From NCBI GenBank assembly GCA_963930645.1, contig OZ005648.1:156139035-156203034 (forward strand): a stretch of DNA of 64,000 nucleotides, given 5' to 3'. The stretch comes from Salticus scenicus. Its lineage: Eukaryota > Arthropoda > Arachnida > Araneae > Salticidae. Position 1 is the first letter of the stretch. Each line of letters starts with the position of its first letter. Shown in pieces: positions 52,801-57,738 of the stretch. The notes beneath the pieces were generated by a model, which did no database searches, had not been told where the DNA came from, and saw only the letters and a list, made by a program, of their open reading frames with translations. The position numbers and the translations under genes were made by a program.

Positions 52801-54222
52801 ATTTAAAATTTAAATTAAGTTAAAATAGTATTATTTAAATTATTTATCTTGATAGTTAAATCTTTTTATCTTAATAAACTATTTTTTAAAAGATTTTATA
52901 AATTTGTTCTTTGTCTGTTTTTGGGCTTTTAAATTTTATTTTTAATTGATGAAAATTTATCCTTTTTTGTTTCTATATGAGATATTTTGAATAATATGTT
53001 TACTTTTATTCTCTATGCTCAAAAATTTCTATTTTCTTTGTTTTTATGTGATGAAAAGGTATATATTTAAATTTATTCATACTAAGAAACTAGTCAAAGT
53101 AAAAAAAAAAAAAAAAAAAAAAAAACTACTAATGTGAGGGGTGAGTTTTTTTTTTTTTTTTTTCAGTTTTTGCCTCAATGTAGCTTTTTATTGATTTAGC
53201 TTTCAGCTTTTTTGTTTCCAATACCCGACTACTGTAATTAATGGAAGTATTTTATTAGCTCAAAAACTTTGATATTGACTTTTCACTTGAATTACATGTT
53301 TTAAGATATCCTGAGTCCAACTTATATGTCCATATCTCAAAAATGGCTCTTATGATTTTCTTCAAAGTTGATTTTTTAATGCCCTTTTAAATGTCCTTTC
53401 ATAAGTATTAGTTGGTAAGCTCAGGAAAATTATTTATTTATGGAGTGAAAATTAAAAAATATCGTTACTACTGTAATTTAATGATTTTTAACAGCAAAAC
53501 TCTTGTTTTTCATTTTAGTTTTGCCTTTGTATATAGTTTCACTTTTTTTTTTTTTTACCTTTGTCAGTTTTGTCCCTGTAAAAGCCTTAAAAAAAAAAAA
53601 AAAATTTTTTTTTTAGTTCTAATTAGTAAGATTATCTGTTATTTTTAGAGATGTTTTTGAGTTTATTTAAAATTAAATTATTCTCATTTTAGGGTAAAGA
53701 GAAAACTTACAAAGGACAAAAGTTGCCCCAGAAAGGTGAAGTTGAAATGTTATGTGGAGGTCCTCCATGTCAAGGATTCAGTGGTATGAATAGGTTTAAC
53801 TCACGCCAGTATTCATTGTTTAAGGTATGTTTATTATTATTATTAAATTATGTTATTATTATATCCTCCAAATTAATCATTTTACATTTTATTTTTTCTT
53901 TCTCCAGAATTCGCTTGTTGTATCCTACCTCAGTTATTGTGATTATTATCGACCAAAGTATTTCCTGTTAGAAAATGTACGAAACTTTATTTCTTTTAAA
54001 AGAAACATGATTCTTAAATTGACTTTATCATGCTTAATACGAATGGGCTATCAGTGTACATTTGGTGTACTTCAAGCTGGTAATTATGGAGTGCCCCAGA
54101 CACGTAGAAGAGCTATAATCTTAGCCGCAGCTCCTGGCATGAAGTTACCTTTGTTTCCTGAGCCTTTGCATGTATTTTCAGCTCGTGCTTGCCAACGGTC
54201 TGTGGTTGTTGATGAGAAAAAG
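6951..54222 (+). CDS. DNMT1: DNA (cytosine-5)-methyltransferase 1, internal part, 15 exons
   Basis: Maintenance methyltransferase that copies CpG methylation onto the new strand after replication, acting in the nucleus. Fifteen exons join with matching phases into 661 codons without a stop. Approximate domain order in the visible protein: end of CXXC finger (1-4), acidic then Lys-rich linker (5-42), BAH1 (43-222), inter-BAH segment (223-280), BAH2 (281-399), Gly/Lys linker (400-440), methyltransferase core (450-661). Key motifs seen are DVFAGCGG (motif I, SAM binding), GGPPCQGFSGMN (motif IV, catalytic Cys), ENVRNF (VI) and QTRRRA (VIII). All have close counterparts in vertebrate DNMT1, and the BAH domains separate it from DNMT3. 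Both ends of the gene lie outside the window. Introns range from 83 bp to more than 7 kb and carry nearly all the repeats listed here. No frameshift or lost catalytic residue is seen. Confidence 0.97.
7256..7306 (+). CDS. DNMT1: DNMT1 exon 2: Lys-rich linker
   Basis: A 51-base exon in phase 0 encoding 17 residues rich in Lys, Ser and Thr and ending RKAKKQK. It occupies the place of the basic linker between CXXC and BAH1 in vertebrate DNMT1, and may contribute to nuclear localisation (inference). The acceptor is tttcag and the donor aag|gtgcat. Only 229 bases of intron separate it from exon 1. Confidence 0.85.
7401..8705 (-). mobile_element. Non-autonomous DNA transposon copy B, inverted relative to copy A
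   Basis: Same termini as copy A (CAGGGTTGCCAACT) but in opposite orientation, and flanked by ATATAT on both sides within AT-rich sequence. The interior matches copy A along most of its length with small indels, mainly in homopolymers. It runs directly into an (AT)n tract at 8706-8729. There is no coding capacity. Confidence 0.88.
9190..9430 (-). mobile_element. tRNA-derived SINE
   Basis: On the - strand at 9251-9320 is a tRNA-like head: arms CCAGAGC and GCTCTGG pair as an acceptor stem, and a B-box-like GGTTCAATTCC is present. The anticodon arm does not fold well, so this is not a working tRNA. A tail resembling 'ttttcacataattggtataa' follows and is shared with the copy at 30020-30125. Confidence 0.7.
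9975..10440 (+). repeat. Left part of an interspersed repeat split by a Penelope-like insertion
   Basis: Carries the same ordered landmarks as 773-3580 (ggatttacgaaaattttc, accaaacttgat, caacaggtggcattgtt, aacatggcagtat) but is more diverged. The matching right half resumes at about 13190, after the Penelope-like element. This shows the element landed in an existing repeat. Confidence 0.75.
10725..11560 (-). repeat. 3' repeat of a Penelope-like element
   Basis: Lies directly downstream (- strand) of the reverse transcriptase remnant. The same sequence without the RT recurs at 46065-46690, 46691-46975 and, more diverged, 51400-52145, as expected for the terminal repeats of Penelope-like elements. 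It contains poly-A/T tracts and a 32-base tandem duplication around 11335-11397 (cacccaaccatccagcc repeated). Confidence 0.7.
11458..13201 (-). pseudogene. Penelope-like reverse transcriptase, degenerate
   Basis: Four - strand reading frames follow one another (13201-12779, 12741-12193, 12190-11822, 11790-11458) in alternating frames, so at least three frameshifts have accumulated. The first has a Cys-rich CKCNDPS motif and DRDHGHIITGNL, seen N-terminal to the RT in some Penelope-like elements (recognised from memory of the family). The second has IPKFHKSPIKFR and ends TFDFSRSF, the RT motif A region. The third has LGIPQGG (motif B) and YRYINDI, where the catalytic YIDD is changed to YIND, which should inactivate polymerisation. 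No GIY-YIG endonuclease was recognised. It is inserted within an older repeat. Confidence 0.8.
13190..13510 (+). repeat. Right part of the split interspersed repeat
   Basis: Resumes the repeat consensus with 'aaattttcaatatgagtg', 'atggttgaaccatagatctg' and the terminal segment 'tataggaaaatatagaagaaag', as at 3385-3430. Together with 9975-10440 it brackets the Penelope-like element. Confidence 0.7.
13809..13892 (+). CDS. DNMT1: DNMT1 exon 3: start of BAH1
   Basis: An 84-base phase-0 exon. Its peptide starts VEFKWIGDPVKED and aligns with the ISWVGEAVK-type start of the vertebrate DNMT1 first BAH domain, with the aromatic FKW/WIG core kept. The acceptor is cttcag and the donor act|gtaagc. The 6.5 kb intron before it holds a DNA transposon, a SINE and a Penelope-like element. 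Confidence 0.95.
14098..14323. mobile_element. MITE, CAGGGTGGCC terminus
   Basis: Starts CAGGGTGGCCGCTGG and ends in the complementary 'ctagccactg'. Its interior has 'caaggaatttc' and 'gtcagggaatatgg', motifs shared with the copies at 56336-56605 and 60804-61209. No intact target duplication was found. It lies 206 bases after exon 3. Confidence 0.65.
15029..15250 (+). repeat. Copy of the interspersed TACTTTC repeat
   Basis: Begins tactttcttctatatt, then aagtattggattcg and a TCTG run (tctgtctgtccgtctg). It breaks off in a poly-A stretch before the 'ggtggcgct' part, so it is 3'-truncated. Confidence 0.75.
15795..15896. repeat. Perfect 102-base palindrome inside a short insertion
   Basis: Two 51-base arms are exact reverse complements with no spacer, centred on ggcc at 15844-15847. 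The 14-base string cgtttttataaatt occurs just before it (15784-15797) and again at about 15928, so the roughly 130-base segment looks like an insertion with a target duplication. It encodes no protein, and no ribozyme core was found in it. Confidence 0.9.
16565..16773. mobile_element. Palindromic element with a hammerhead-like core
   Basis: Arms of about 85 bases are near-perfect reverse complements around a loop that contains a second small inverted repeat (gcaaatg/catttgc). The right arm on the + strand has GCAACG, then CTGAAGA (16687-16693), a stem-loop GGCTGC-GATA-GCA..GCC, then GAAA (16712-16715) and an ATC trinucleotide. This is the order of a type I hammerhead ribozyme. The left arm gives a similar core on the - strand. 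The pairing has mismatches, so activity is uncertain. Confidence 0.6.
18325..18714. mobile_element. Non-autonomous DNA transposon, CAGGGTTG ends, 6-base target duplication
   Basis: Starts CAGGGTTGATAAGGC and ends GTAGCAACCCTG. The target duplication AGCATA is exact (18319-18324 and 18715-18720). The interior repeats 'cagggaaaactcagggaat' several times. No reading frame is present. Confidence 0.8.
20394..20518 (+). CDS. DNMT1: DNMT1 exon 4: BAH1 core
   Basis: Encodes the BAH1 beta-barrel segment VKCGDFILVSPADPSIPVYI and then AKLQSMWE...FYHAMWF. It matches the vertebrate pattern VGDCVSVIPDD...LYLARVTALWED...FHAHWF. The exon ends with two bases of a His codon completed by exon 5. The donor is gtaagt. 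The acceptor is tatag after a pyrimidine-rich tract. Confidence 0.97.
20603..20708 (+). CDS. DNMT1: DNMT1 exon 5: BAH1, RGSDTVLGET segment
   Basis: Begins by completing the split codon. It then reads RGSDTVLGETSSPSEIFGS, the counterpart of the GTDTVLGATSDPLELF stretch of vertebrate DNMT1, followed by an acidic segment ending HNKCN. The preceding intron is only 84 bases. The donor is aac|gtaagt. Confidence 0.97.
21305..21500 (+). mobile_element. tRNA-derived SINE, second family
   Basis: The head has 'accagtgatcgagaggttc' followed by ctctcaaagc, with a degenerate B-box in 'gccaggttggatta'. The body has 'tccatggttttctctgaaac' and 'gtaaatacaggctaggacc'. A - strand copy of the same order lies at 41640-41850. 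The rest of the intron 20709-22072 holds a poly-A tract near 20953 and nothing else recognised. Confidence 0.75.
22073..22188 (+). CDS. DNMT1: DNMT1 exon 6: BAH1, KVIYKAPSENW-like segment
   Basis: Reads VIYKSPKENWFSLGG and later DDGKSYFYQK, aligning with the VIYKAPSENWAMEGG...DDGKTYFYQLWYD region of vertebrate DNMT1. The last two bases TG form a Trp codon with the first base of exon 7. The donor gttatt departs from the usual gtragt consensus, but the reading frame and homology fix it at 22189. Confidence 0.95.
22189..23935. other. DNMT1 intron, mostly unique sequence
   Basis: Contains an (AT)n microsatellite at 23142-23180 and, from 23385, a truncated copy of the 'cagggaat' MITE family with no recognisable right end. 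Nothing else is supported. Confidence 0.7.
23936..24044 (+). CDS. DNMT1: DNMT1 exon 7: end of BAH1 with a CxxC pair
   Basis: Begins by completing the split Trp codon, then YDSETCRFEDPPPSHE, matching YDQDYARFESPPK in the vertebrate enzyme. The ECISC pair corresponds to the FCVSC zinc-ligand pair found there. The exon ends in acidic residues at EDEK with donor gtgtgc. Confidence 0.95.
24333..24470. mobile_element. Core fragment of the TTAA hairpin MITE family
   Basis: The string 'attcagaaaattcacaactg' followed by 'ttaaattggtta' and the following A/T-rich arm resemble the inner palindrome of 6391-6821. The GAGCAGACAATACC terminal repeats are missing. Confidence 0.5.
25229..25490. mobile_element. 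Palindromic Penelope-type insertion with hammerhead-like cores on both strands
   Basis: Arms of about 120 bases pair around 25368. On the - strand, CTGATGA (25259-25265) is followed by one unpaired base, the hairpin GCCTTG-GTGGT-CAAGGC (25241-25257) and GAAA (25237-25240). On the + strand the right arm has CTGATGATG, a CTTGA/TCAAG hairpin and GAAA. Sequence outside the left arm (25150-25230) reappears inverted at 30122-30220, suggesting both come from one element family. The unpaired base after CTGATGA and a poor stem III make activity uncertain. Confidence 0.6.
25675..26410 (+). repeat. Diverged copies of the interspersed repeat
   Basis: Starts 'caatagaagaaagtattaaa' and has TCTG-like sequence, then four successive segments each containing a variant of 'gataggtggcgctgctgt' (25931, about 26063, 26210 and 26301). 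These look like an internal tandem amplification of the ggtggcgct module. No coding capacity is present. Confidence 0.6.
27100..27372 (+). pseudogene. Possible remnant of a transposon-associated Cys/His domain
   Basis: An open + frame reads through SWADVRLFADQRKIL and ends IGCHRKCYT, followed immediately by the donor-like gtaagt at 27353. The SW...R...HxxCY pattern resembles a zinc-binding N-terminal domain common in uncharacterised arthropod proteins linked to mobile elements (recalled, not searched). An acceptor-like ttgcag precedes the frame at about 27107-27112. It could instead be an unannotated exon of a separate gene inside the DNMT1 intron. Confidence 0.35.
27640..28060. repeat. Two diverged direct copies of an unidentified repeat
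   Basis: Both copies contain 'atagcggccgcaaaaatc' (about 27712 and 27899), then 'ttgcaaattggta', then 'gtagggatacaccaaag'-like sequence, about 190 bases apart. The GCGGCCGC block stands out in this AT-rich intron. No reading frame is shared. Confidence 0.6.
28190..28760. repeat. Tc1/mariner-like repeated ends
   Basis: Three spaced direct repeats of a motif like 'ggaccttacaaaagtattcc' (about 28190, 28467 and 28755), each followed by related A/T-rich sequence. The motif resembles Tc1/mariner terminal sequences. No transposase is seen, so the superfamily call is tentative. Confidence 0.4.
29107..29330 (+). pseudogene. 3' end of a LINE reverse transcriptase, decayed
   Basis: One frame opens KWSWTGHFQ and, after stops and a frameshift, another reads WRRIAEYRADWNHLKGAF and ends shortly after. 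This W-x-G-H followed by W..A..R..W..L..AF pattern is the usual C-terminal tail of many non-LTR retrotransposon RT proteins. Two adjacent stops follow the first part, so it is dead. Confidence 0.6.
30020..30125 (-). mobile_element. tRNA-derived SINE, partial
   Basis: On the - strand it has a D-arm-like AGCTCAATGGTTTGAGC, a perfect B-box GGTTCGATTCC and the same 'tttttcacatagttgg' tail as the SINE at 9190-9430. The 5' edge abuts sequence (30122-30220) shared with the palindromic element at 25.2 kb. Confidence 0.65.
31157..31330 (+). CDS. DNMT1: DNMT1 exon 8: inter-BAH segment
   Basis: A 174-base phase-0 exon. The stretch GITYFSSGVWLGHTLHVGDC and then VFINPDAYSYD parallels [26 protein letters not shown] of vertebrate DNMT1. 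Similarity is lower than in neighbouring exons, but the spacing of the tyrosine and VGD motif is kept. The acceptor is aattag, the donor cag|gtatgt. The upstream intron is over 7 kb. Confidence 0.92.
32020..32105 (+). ncRNA. Single-armed, degenerate hammerhead-like sequence
   Basis: CTGATGA at 32031-32037 is followed by AGG...CCT (a weak stem II), GAAAAC and then 'attgttgcaggtttttgcaa'. The right half lines up base for base with the 49.0 kb hammerhead segment ('gaaacaattgttgcgagttt'), so they share origin. The extra A in GAAAA and the short stem II argue that this copy is inactive. Flanking sequence from about 31600 is otherwise unrecognised. Confidence 0.45.
32984..33833 (+). mobile_element. 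Tigger/pogo-like DNA transposon, internally deleted
   Basis: Inverted ends CAGTGAAACATCAATAATAC and 'gattatcaatgtttcactg' are flanked by TA at 32982-32983 and 33834-33835, as for the pogo branch of Tc1/mariner. Inner 'tgctggatta' and 'gataatctgg'-like strings repeat the theme. A 90-codon frame (33127-33399) ends 430 bases before the right terminus and has no recognisable DDE or helix-turn-helix motif, so it is at most a fragment of a transposase tail. Confidence 0.75.
34348..34585 (+). CDS. DNMT1: DNMT1 exon 9: BAH2
   Basis: Reads VDEEMYPEAYRKSDYVKGSN, then PEPFKIGYI, KKFYRPEDTHK and LNLLYWSDE. These are the signature strings of the second BAH domain (vertebrate VDEDLYPEHYRK, KGSNLDAPEPYRIG, FYRPENTHK, INLLYWSDEE). 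It is one of the strongest exon matches in the window. The exon ends one base into a Glu codon; the donor is gtatga. Confidence 0.98.
34586..35807. other. DNMT1 intron, no recognised feature
   Basis: AT-rich intron between exons 9 and 10 with a short TA run (35048-35066), a CATTCATT-type simple repeat near 35480-35520 and a poly-T tract at 35636-35660. Confidence 0.8.
35808..35926 (+). CDS. DNMT1: DNMT1 exon 10: end of BAH2
   Basis: Completes the split Glu codon and continues ATIEFTKIEGKCYVVYSG, ending GPHRFYFNE. This corresponds to AVVDFKAVQGRCTVEYGED...GPNRFYFLE at the end of vertebrate BAH2. The acceptor is tttcag and the donor gaa|gtaaga. Phase 0 at the 3' end. Confidence 0.97.
36505..37633. 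mobile_element. DNA transposon, CATACTTGCCAAC termini, 7-base target duplication
   Basis: Ends are CATACTTGCCAAC and its complement at 37633. TAATTCA is repeated exactly on both sides (36498-36504 and 37634-37640). Near each end the motif 'cttccggttttt' or its complement is repeated. An interior frame (37057-37263) is not recognisable. It is the largest repeat in the intron between exons 10 and 11. Confidence 0.82.
37640..40850. other. DNMT1 intron, no gene recognised
   Basis: Poly-T, poly-A and CT-rich tracts occur (39229-39271, 39468-39485, 40681-40710). At 40310-40500 repeated 'cttcataaaa'/'ttcacaaaattcc' units resemble the interior of the CAGGGGTCTG element. No open frame of interest was found. 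Confidence 0.7.
40854..42510. mobile_element. hAT-like element, older copy carrying a SINE
   Basis: The left part 'ggcccgaaatttcagcttag' and right part 'ccactcgccaatggcgagc' ending 'caccctg' match the ends of the shorter copy at 50404-51377. The copy is longer because a SINE (41640-41850) and other sequence lie inside. A near-terminal hairpin of 'ccactcgcca' and 'tggcgagtgg' is present. Confidence 0.65.
41640..41850 (-). mobile_element. tRNA-derived SINE, second family, reverse copy
   Basis: Reading the - strand gives 'caccagtgaccaagaggttc', then 'gtggttttccacgaaac' and 'atagactaggacctc', in the same order as 21305-21500. The B-box region reads 'gggtttgatacccag'. It is inserted within the transposon at 40854-42510. 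Confidence 0.75.
42511..45304. other. Introns around DNMT1 exon 11, no other feature
   Basis: Apart from exon 11 (43429-43500) there are poly-A, poly-C and poly-T tracts (42686-42709, 42846-42860, 43020-43037) and otherwise unique AT-rich sequence. Confidence 0.75.
43429..43500 (+). CDS. DNMT1: DNMT1 exon 11: linker after BAH2
   Basis: A 72-base phase-0 exon. AYNSCTQSFEEPPTIAQR matches AYNAKSKSFEDPPNHAR of vertebrate DNMT1, and the following GRIGK leads into the Gly-Lys linker. The acceptor is ttctag and the donor gtaata. The upstream intron is 7.5 kb. Confidence 0.96.
45305..45419 (+). CDS. DNMT1: DNMT1 exon 12: GK linker and first half of motif I
   Basis: Starts GKGKKSKS, a short form of the (GK)n linker that joins the regulatory half to the catalytic half in DNMT1. 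It ends KLKTLDVFAGCGG, the SAM-binding motif I of the C5-methyltransferase fold. The final Gly codon is split with exon 13. The acceptor is ctgtag and the donor gtaatt. Confidence 0.97.
45619..45990 (+). repeat. Copy of the interspersed TACTTTC repeat, 3'-truncated
   Basis: Starts tactttcttctgtatt and keeps 'gaagaaagtat', 'aaaatatctgtgtgtatg' and 'aatttatatttaga'. It ends near a poly-A block where the Penelope-derived repeats begin. Confidence 0.65.
46065..46975 (-). repeat. Two tandem copies of the Penelope-like 3' repeat
   Basis: The first copy (46065-46690) starts 'ataataaagatgatccatta' and ends 'ccaaccatccagcctta'. The second (46691-46975) restarts with the same opening and stops at 'aacccaagaaacacaagata'. 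Both match 10725-11340. Tandem partial units without the RT are typical of Penelope-like insertions. Apparent frames here come from the repeat's poly-A/T content. Confidence 0.7.
46976..47440 (-). repeat. Reverse copy of the interspersed repeat
   Basis: Read on the - strand it has 'tggttgaaccatatatatg' and later 'ggtatctgtcaac' and 'acagacaaacatcactct' in reverse order relative to 773-3580. The stretch 47440-48050 before exon 13 is AT-rich with nothing recognised. Confidence 0.6.
48051..48202 (+). CDS. DNMT1: DNMT1 exon 13: motifs I-III region of the methyltransferase
   Basis: Completes the split glycine and reads [20 protein letters not shown], then AAQAFRLNFPNCSVFNEDC and a Leu-rich helix ending LVMD. 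It aligns closely with [20 protein letters not shown]...FTEDCNILLKLVM. The acidic residue after WAI is the expected ribose-binding position of motif II. The donor is gat|gtaagc. Confidence 0.98.
48885..49176. mobile_element. Palindromic hammerhead-bearing retroelement with 13-base target duplication
   Basis: Inserted in the repeat at 48760-49750 with the exact duplication cattcgttttaaa (48872-48884 and 49177-49189). Arms 48889-49009 and 49014-49135 are near-perfect reverse complements around a 4-base loop. Each arm holds a full hammerhead-like core, one per strand. It has no coding capacity. It resembles a non-autonomous Penelope-like or retrozyme-type unit present as an inverted dimer (inference). 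Confidence 0.8.
49033..49113 (+). ncRNA. Hammerhead ribozyme-like motif, type I topology
   Basis: Stem I is in two parts, GTGC (49033-49036) pairing with GCAT and TCGC (49046-49049) with GCGA, separated by an internal loop. Then come CTGATGA (49050-49056), stem II GGGTCG/CGACCC (49058-49063 and 49074-49079), GAAA (49080-49083), a tiny stem III closed by an AATT loop, and the trinucleotide GTT before the 3' strand of stem I. This is the ordered core of type I hammerheads reported from Penelope-like elements. One extra A (49057) sits between the core and stem II. A mirrored copy lies on the - strand at about 48910-48990. Confidence 0.65.
50404..51377. mobile_element. hAT-like non-autonomous element, CAGGGC ends
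   Basis: Left end CAGGGCCCGAATTTTCGACTC and right end 'gagtggaaatttcacgccctg' are imperfect inverted repeats. The 12-base string tatatatgtata occurs on both sides, but the locus is AT-rich, so its value as a target duplication is limited. The right end includes 'ccactcgccaatggcgagc', a short hairpin. No transposase is present. An older copy lies at 40854-42510. Confidence 0.72.
51400..52145 (-). repeat. Diverged Penelope-like 3' repeat
   Basis: Retains 'gtaaaagccaagcaacagat', 'gaatagttgacaactcaaa', 'gcaacaggccttctgc' and 'cacccaaccatccagcc' in the same order as 10725-11400, but with larger unmatched segments between. It is probably an older or different subfamily copy. Confidence 0.6.
52284..52788. 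mobile_element. Element with about 150-base inverted arms carrying a coding-like segment
   Basis: The arms start at 52284 and 52788 and match with few changes, apart from a 12-base indel beside 'ggaggatcc'. Each arm, read inward-out, encodes the same short C-terminal peptide, YLLKEQEDAINSQGPLQQVC or YLLKDQKDAINSQGPLQQVC. The unique centre continues the + strand frame (52329-52706, 125 codons, ending in a stop). The protein is not recognised. Conservation of one reading frame in both arms suggests a captured gene fragment later duplicated in inverted form. Confidence 0.6.
52790..53692. other. Intron sequence before DNMT1 exon 14
   Basis: AT-rich with poly-A (53101-53125) and poly-T tracts. 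Nothing else recognised. Confidence 0.75.
53693..53824 (+). CDS. DNMT1: DNMT1 exon 14: motif IV with catalytic cysteine
   Basis: Reads LPQKGEVEMLCGGPPCQGF and then SGMNRFNSRQYSLFK, nearly identical to vertebrate DNMT1. The PPCQGF cysteine, which attacks cytosine C6, is encoded at 53768-53770. The acceptor is ttttag and the donor aag|gtatgt. Only 83 bases of intron separate it from exon 15. Confidence 0.99.
53908..54222 (+). CDS. DNMT1: DNMT1 exon 15: motifs VI and VIII
   Basis: The longest exon seen (105 codons). It contains YYRPKYFLLENVRNF with the ENV motif VI (Glu codon 53971-53973), GYQCTFGVLQAGNYGVPQTR with motif VIII, then RRRAIILAAAPG and FPEPLHVF. The order and spacing are those of DNMT1. 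It ends VVVDEKK with donor gtaatt. The next expected segment, at the start of the target recognition domain, was not found before 64000. Confidence 0.99.
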
Positions 54223-55397
54223 GTAATTGTTTTCAAGTCAGTTATATTTTTATTTTAATTAATTTGTAAAATAATGTGTTAATATAGTTTAAAATACATC
54301 ACCGTTTCTTAGATAATTATAAAAAAATACAAGAAAAATGAATTCCTTTTGTGTACTTATTGATTCTTTCAAAGAAATTTGGGAGTCTTCTAAATTTTAA
54401 AACAAATGAACAAATTCCTAAAAATTATTGGAATTTCCTTAATTTTTCAAACCTTTTTCAGAAATTACCTACTGCATGGATGGGGGGGGGGGGGGAAGGA
54501 AGAAGGACAACAACAATAATAATATCAATAAAAGACAAGTCTTCTGACAAAAATCAGCATAGAAATATCATAATCTGTTGAGTATTTCTGAACTTAAAAT
54601 TTTAGTATAGGCCAAAGAGAAGAGAAAAATTCAAAATAGAACTTTTGACAAAGGCTAAATCAGCAACATTTGTAAACACTTAAAGCTTAAAATTTGCATC
54701 AAGCTTTCATTCTTAAATATGATCACTGAACCCCTTTCTCTCTCTCTACATACATATATTTCCCCCCTTAATATAGATTCTTTTTTCACAAATTTGAAAA
54801 ATTATCAATTAGTTCTAAAGTTGAAAACTTAAAAATTTTCTCCACTGACATTTAAATTTTTAGGTTTTTAATTGTATAATTTACTTTTTTTACTTTTAAA
54901 TATATTAAATCAGTTTTTTTTTTTTTTTTCTAAATTAAGGAACTTTTAAACTGGCAGAATTGCAACACTTTAATGAGTAAAATTTTGACTTTCACTATGT
55001 AAAAGCCATGTATATATTTTTACATTTTAATGTACTTTTCTTAATTTATGCAAATTTCCTTTATTTAATTTAAATTTCATGCAAATTCGAAGCTAAAAGC
55101 TTCACAAATTGCTTTGGCAGTTTTTTTTTTTTTTTCAAAGATTCAGATTTACATAATGCACCATGAAGTGGGTGATATTAATATTCATAAGATTTTGATG
55201 TGTATTGTAACACAGAAGAACATTAAAATCATTGCTAAGTGCGATCTTGCCAGTAATTTTCTTACATGAGTAATTTTCTTACACAACTGTTCATTTCTTT
55301 AAAAAAAAAAAAAAAAAAAGAGATAAATATCCGCTGGACTGCATGTTTGTCAGACTCAAAATGAGAACTAGATAAATTTTTTCTTGTATATTACAAA
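54223..55397. other. Start of the last visible DNMT1 intron
   Basis: No repeat or exon was recognised apart from a G-run at 54482-54494 and poly-T tracts. The next DNMT1 exon (start of the target recognition domain) was looked for on the + strand and not found here or up to 64000. Confidence 0.7.
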
Positions 55398-56097
55398 CAG
55401 ACCTGTATAAAATAAAAAACTTTCCGTGCGCATGACCTAAATGCTAAAAATTTTCTGCAAGCTAGGAAAAGCTGGAAAAAAGCCACCGAGTGGTACTGCG
55501 CTAGGTCAGAATTGTAAACATCTCCAAAAGTTGTTTGCGTTATATTTTTTATGCTGAAACAGTTGCTGCAATGTTTGGAGATTGGAAATAGTAAACTTCC
55601 TAAACAGCGTACACCAGTCAATGAGGACTTTATAGGAAGCGAGAAAAAAAAAAAAAAAAAAAAAAATTGCGAGTTATCCACGGGCTCTGATTATCTATGG
55701 CTTGCTGCGTCAGTGGCGGATCCAGAACTTGACTTTTGGGGAGGGCTAAGATTTTTCAAAGTGTTATTCTAGACCAATAAAAAATTTACAATTGCAATAT
55801 TCAATTTGTGAATGTCAGTGTTTTTTTTGGGGGGGGCCCTAGCCCCCCCCCCCCCCTCTTAAATCCGCCACTGTGCTGCGTGACTCAATTCCACAAACAA
55901 TCGGGAGTTTACTAAATTTACAGACAGGTAATCTGTCTCTCCTCATCCCCTAAAAATGTTTTACCCTCTTAAAAAAAAAAAAAAAAACTATCCAGAAGAT
56001 AGGAAAATTTTCTGAGCAAACTTTCCGCAGGATTGGAAAAATTTCCATGCACGGCTTGCGCACGTGCGTCTATATTCTACAGCCCTGATTACAGCCA
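55398..56097. mobile_element. hAT-like MITE with a nested MITE
   Basis: Imperfect inverted ends CAGACCTGTATAAAAT and 'atattctacagccctg'. Flanks attacaaa and attacagc agree at six of eight positions, consistent with an aged 8-base duplication. Inner 'aaactttccgtgcgcatg' and 'tttccatgcacggc' extend the inverted similarity. The element at 55711-55873 is inserted inside it. Confidence 0.65.
55711..55873. mobile_element. hAT MITE with exact 8-base target duplication
   Basis: Ends CAGTGGCGGATCC and GGATTTAAG-side 'atccgccactg' are inverted repeats. TGCTGCGT flanks both sides exactly (55703-55710 and 55874-55881), as expected for hAT transposition. The interior has a G-run next to a C-run (about 55827-55858). 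Confidence 0.88.
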
Positions 56098-56335
56098 CAG
56101 AAAATAAGAATCGTTAAGGTTGGAACACAGGCTGGCTCATACTTCATGTACATATTTTAATCTCTCTGCTCTCTTTAGTCAATCTCTCAGGGAGGTATGA
56201 GACTTCCGCATTAAATCCATATGCCTTGGCCTATTAGCTAATGAACTGATGTGTAGGGGACACACACTATGAATATAATACAAAATGTTCCATAGGGAAC
56301 TATAGGGAAAAACAATTTCAGAACAGAAAACATGA

Positions 56336-56605
56336 CAGGGTGGCCACTAGTCGGGGAAAGTCAGGGAATTTAAATAAGTCTGGAAAATTCATGGAATAGT
56401 CAGGAAATTTCATGTAAAGTCAGGGAATTTTGACAAATTTTGTGAAATTTAGCAATATTTGCAAGCTCATTATTGAAAATTTCAAAATTGTTCATTAATT
56501 TTGTAAAATATTTTGAGAAATGAACAGCGTTAGTCAAGGAAAAGTCAGGAAAAATGGTGAAAAATAGTCAAGGAATTTGGAAAAGTTCTAATATTAGCCG
56601 ACCTG
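56336..56605. mobile_element. MITE of the CAGGGTGGCC family
   Basis: Starts CAGGGTGGCCACTAGTCGG and ends 'ctaatattagccgacctg'. The interior repeats 'gtcagggaatt'. CATGA occurs on both sides. It is related to 14098-14323. Confidence 0.72.
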
Positions 56606-57738
56606 CATGACAACTGCCAAAAATTTTAAAGTATAGAATAAAAAATGCTATTTTTCTTTCATAAAATAAAACTTTTGAAGTGTTTTCATTATGAATTAAT
56701 ACATTTAGATAAGAAATATGTCATTCTTTATGATTTTGAAATTCTGTCTTCATAGAAATAAAAGATAAAAATTATGTCAGGAAAATAATTTCAAATAATA
56801 ATAATAATAAGATCTTTAGAAAAGTATTTTAATTTGAATTATGAATAATTATGTGAAATCTTTAAATTTTATACTGGACTAGCAGGCTTTGCCGGCTTCG
56901 CTGGTCACTATATTTAAATGATTTCTTTGTAATTGAATAATTGAAACGTTGAAATAAATGTATTTCAACTGGTGTTCGATTGGTGTCTATTTTCGTTACA
57001 GCTTTAGTATGGGACTTGCTTGGTGATATGAAATATTTTTTGAACTTCTCGAATCTGTTCAAAAATGAATATTCTTGAAAACATTCCAATAGTAGTATTA
57101 ATTCTTCGAATATTCTGAAAACAGTTGAAGCTGTTACTCATACAGCAAAAGTCACTATTCGATGAATGTTCTGGAACAGTCTAAAAAACAGTCATTTTTT
57201 TCTACAGGAGTAAAGCAAATAACATCAAATACTCCAGAGCAGAAATGTTTGCTAGCTCATGAAAAATGTTTAGTCGCTTAGAGCTACATACTCTCTCGCA
57301 AAAATCAACTCACTCGTATTTATAACTTTTGGCGATGGGGCTTGGCAATGATTCCATCGGGAATCCTATGGAAAGCTCGAGAACTATGCTCCCGTGTGTC
57401 GGAGAGCTACCAAACTTCGGGAACTCTAAACTACCATTTTTCACCAAATTTGGTCGCCCACTCGCCAAGTTTGTCACCAAGGCTCACCCCACTGAAAGTG
57501 AATGAACTGCCCTTTCATTTTCACTTTGCCTGTAAAATTACTTTAATTGTAACAGTACATTTGATGCAGGACAAGACTTAACCCGTGGTAACAATATGCT
57601 ATGAGCACTATTCCTGCCGTATTTTAGACAACTAATGTTTTTATGGTGATATATATTCCCATTAAACGTATTTTTATTTCTATTTATGTATTTAAGGATT
57701 AATTTGAATTAATCAAATATTTCTTCCATTTTGTCTCC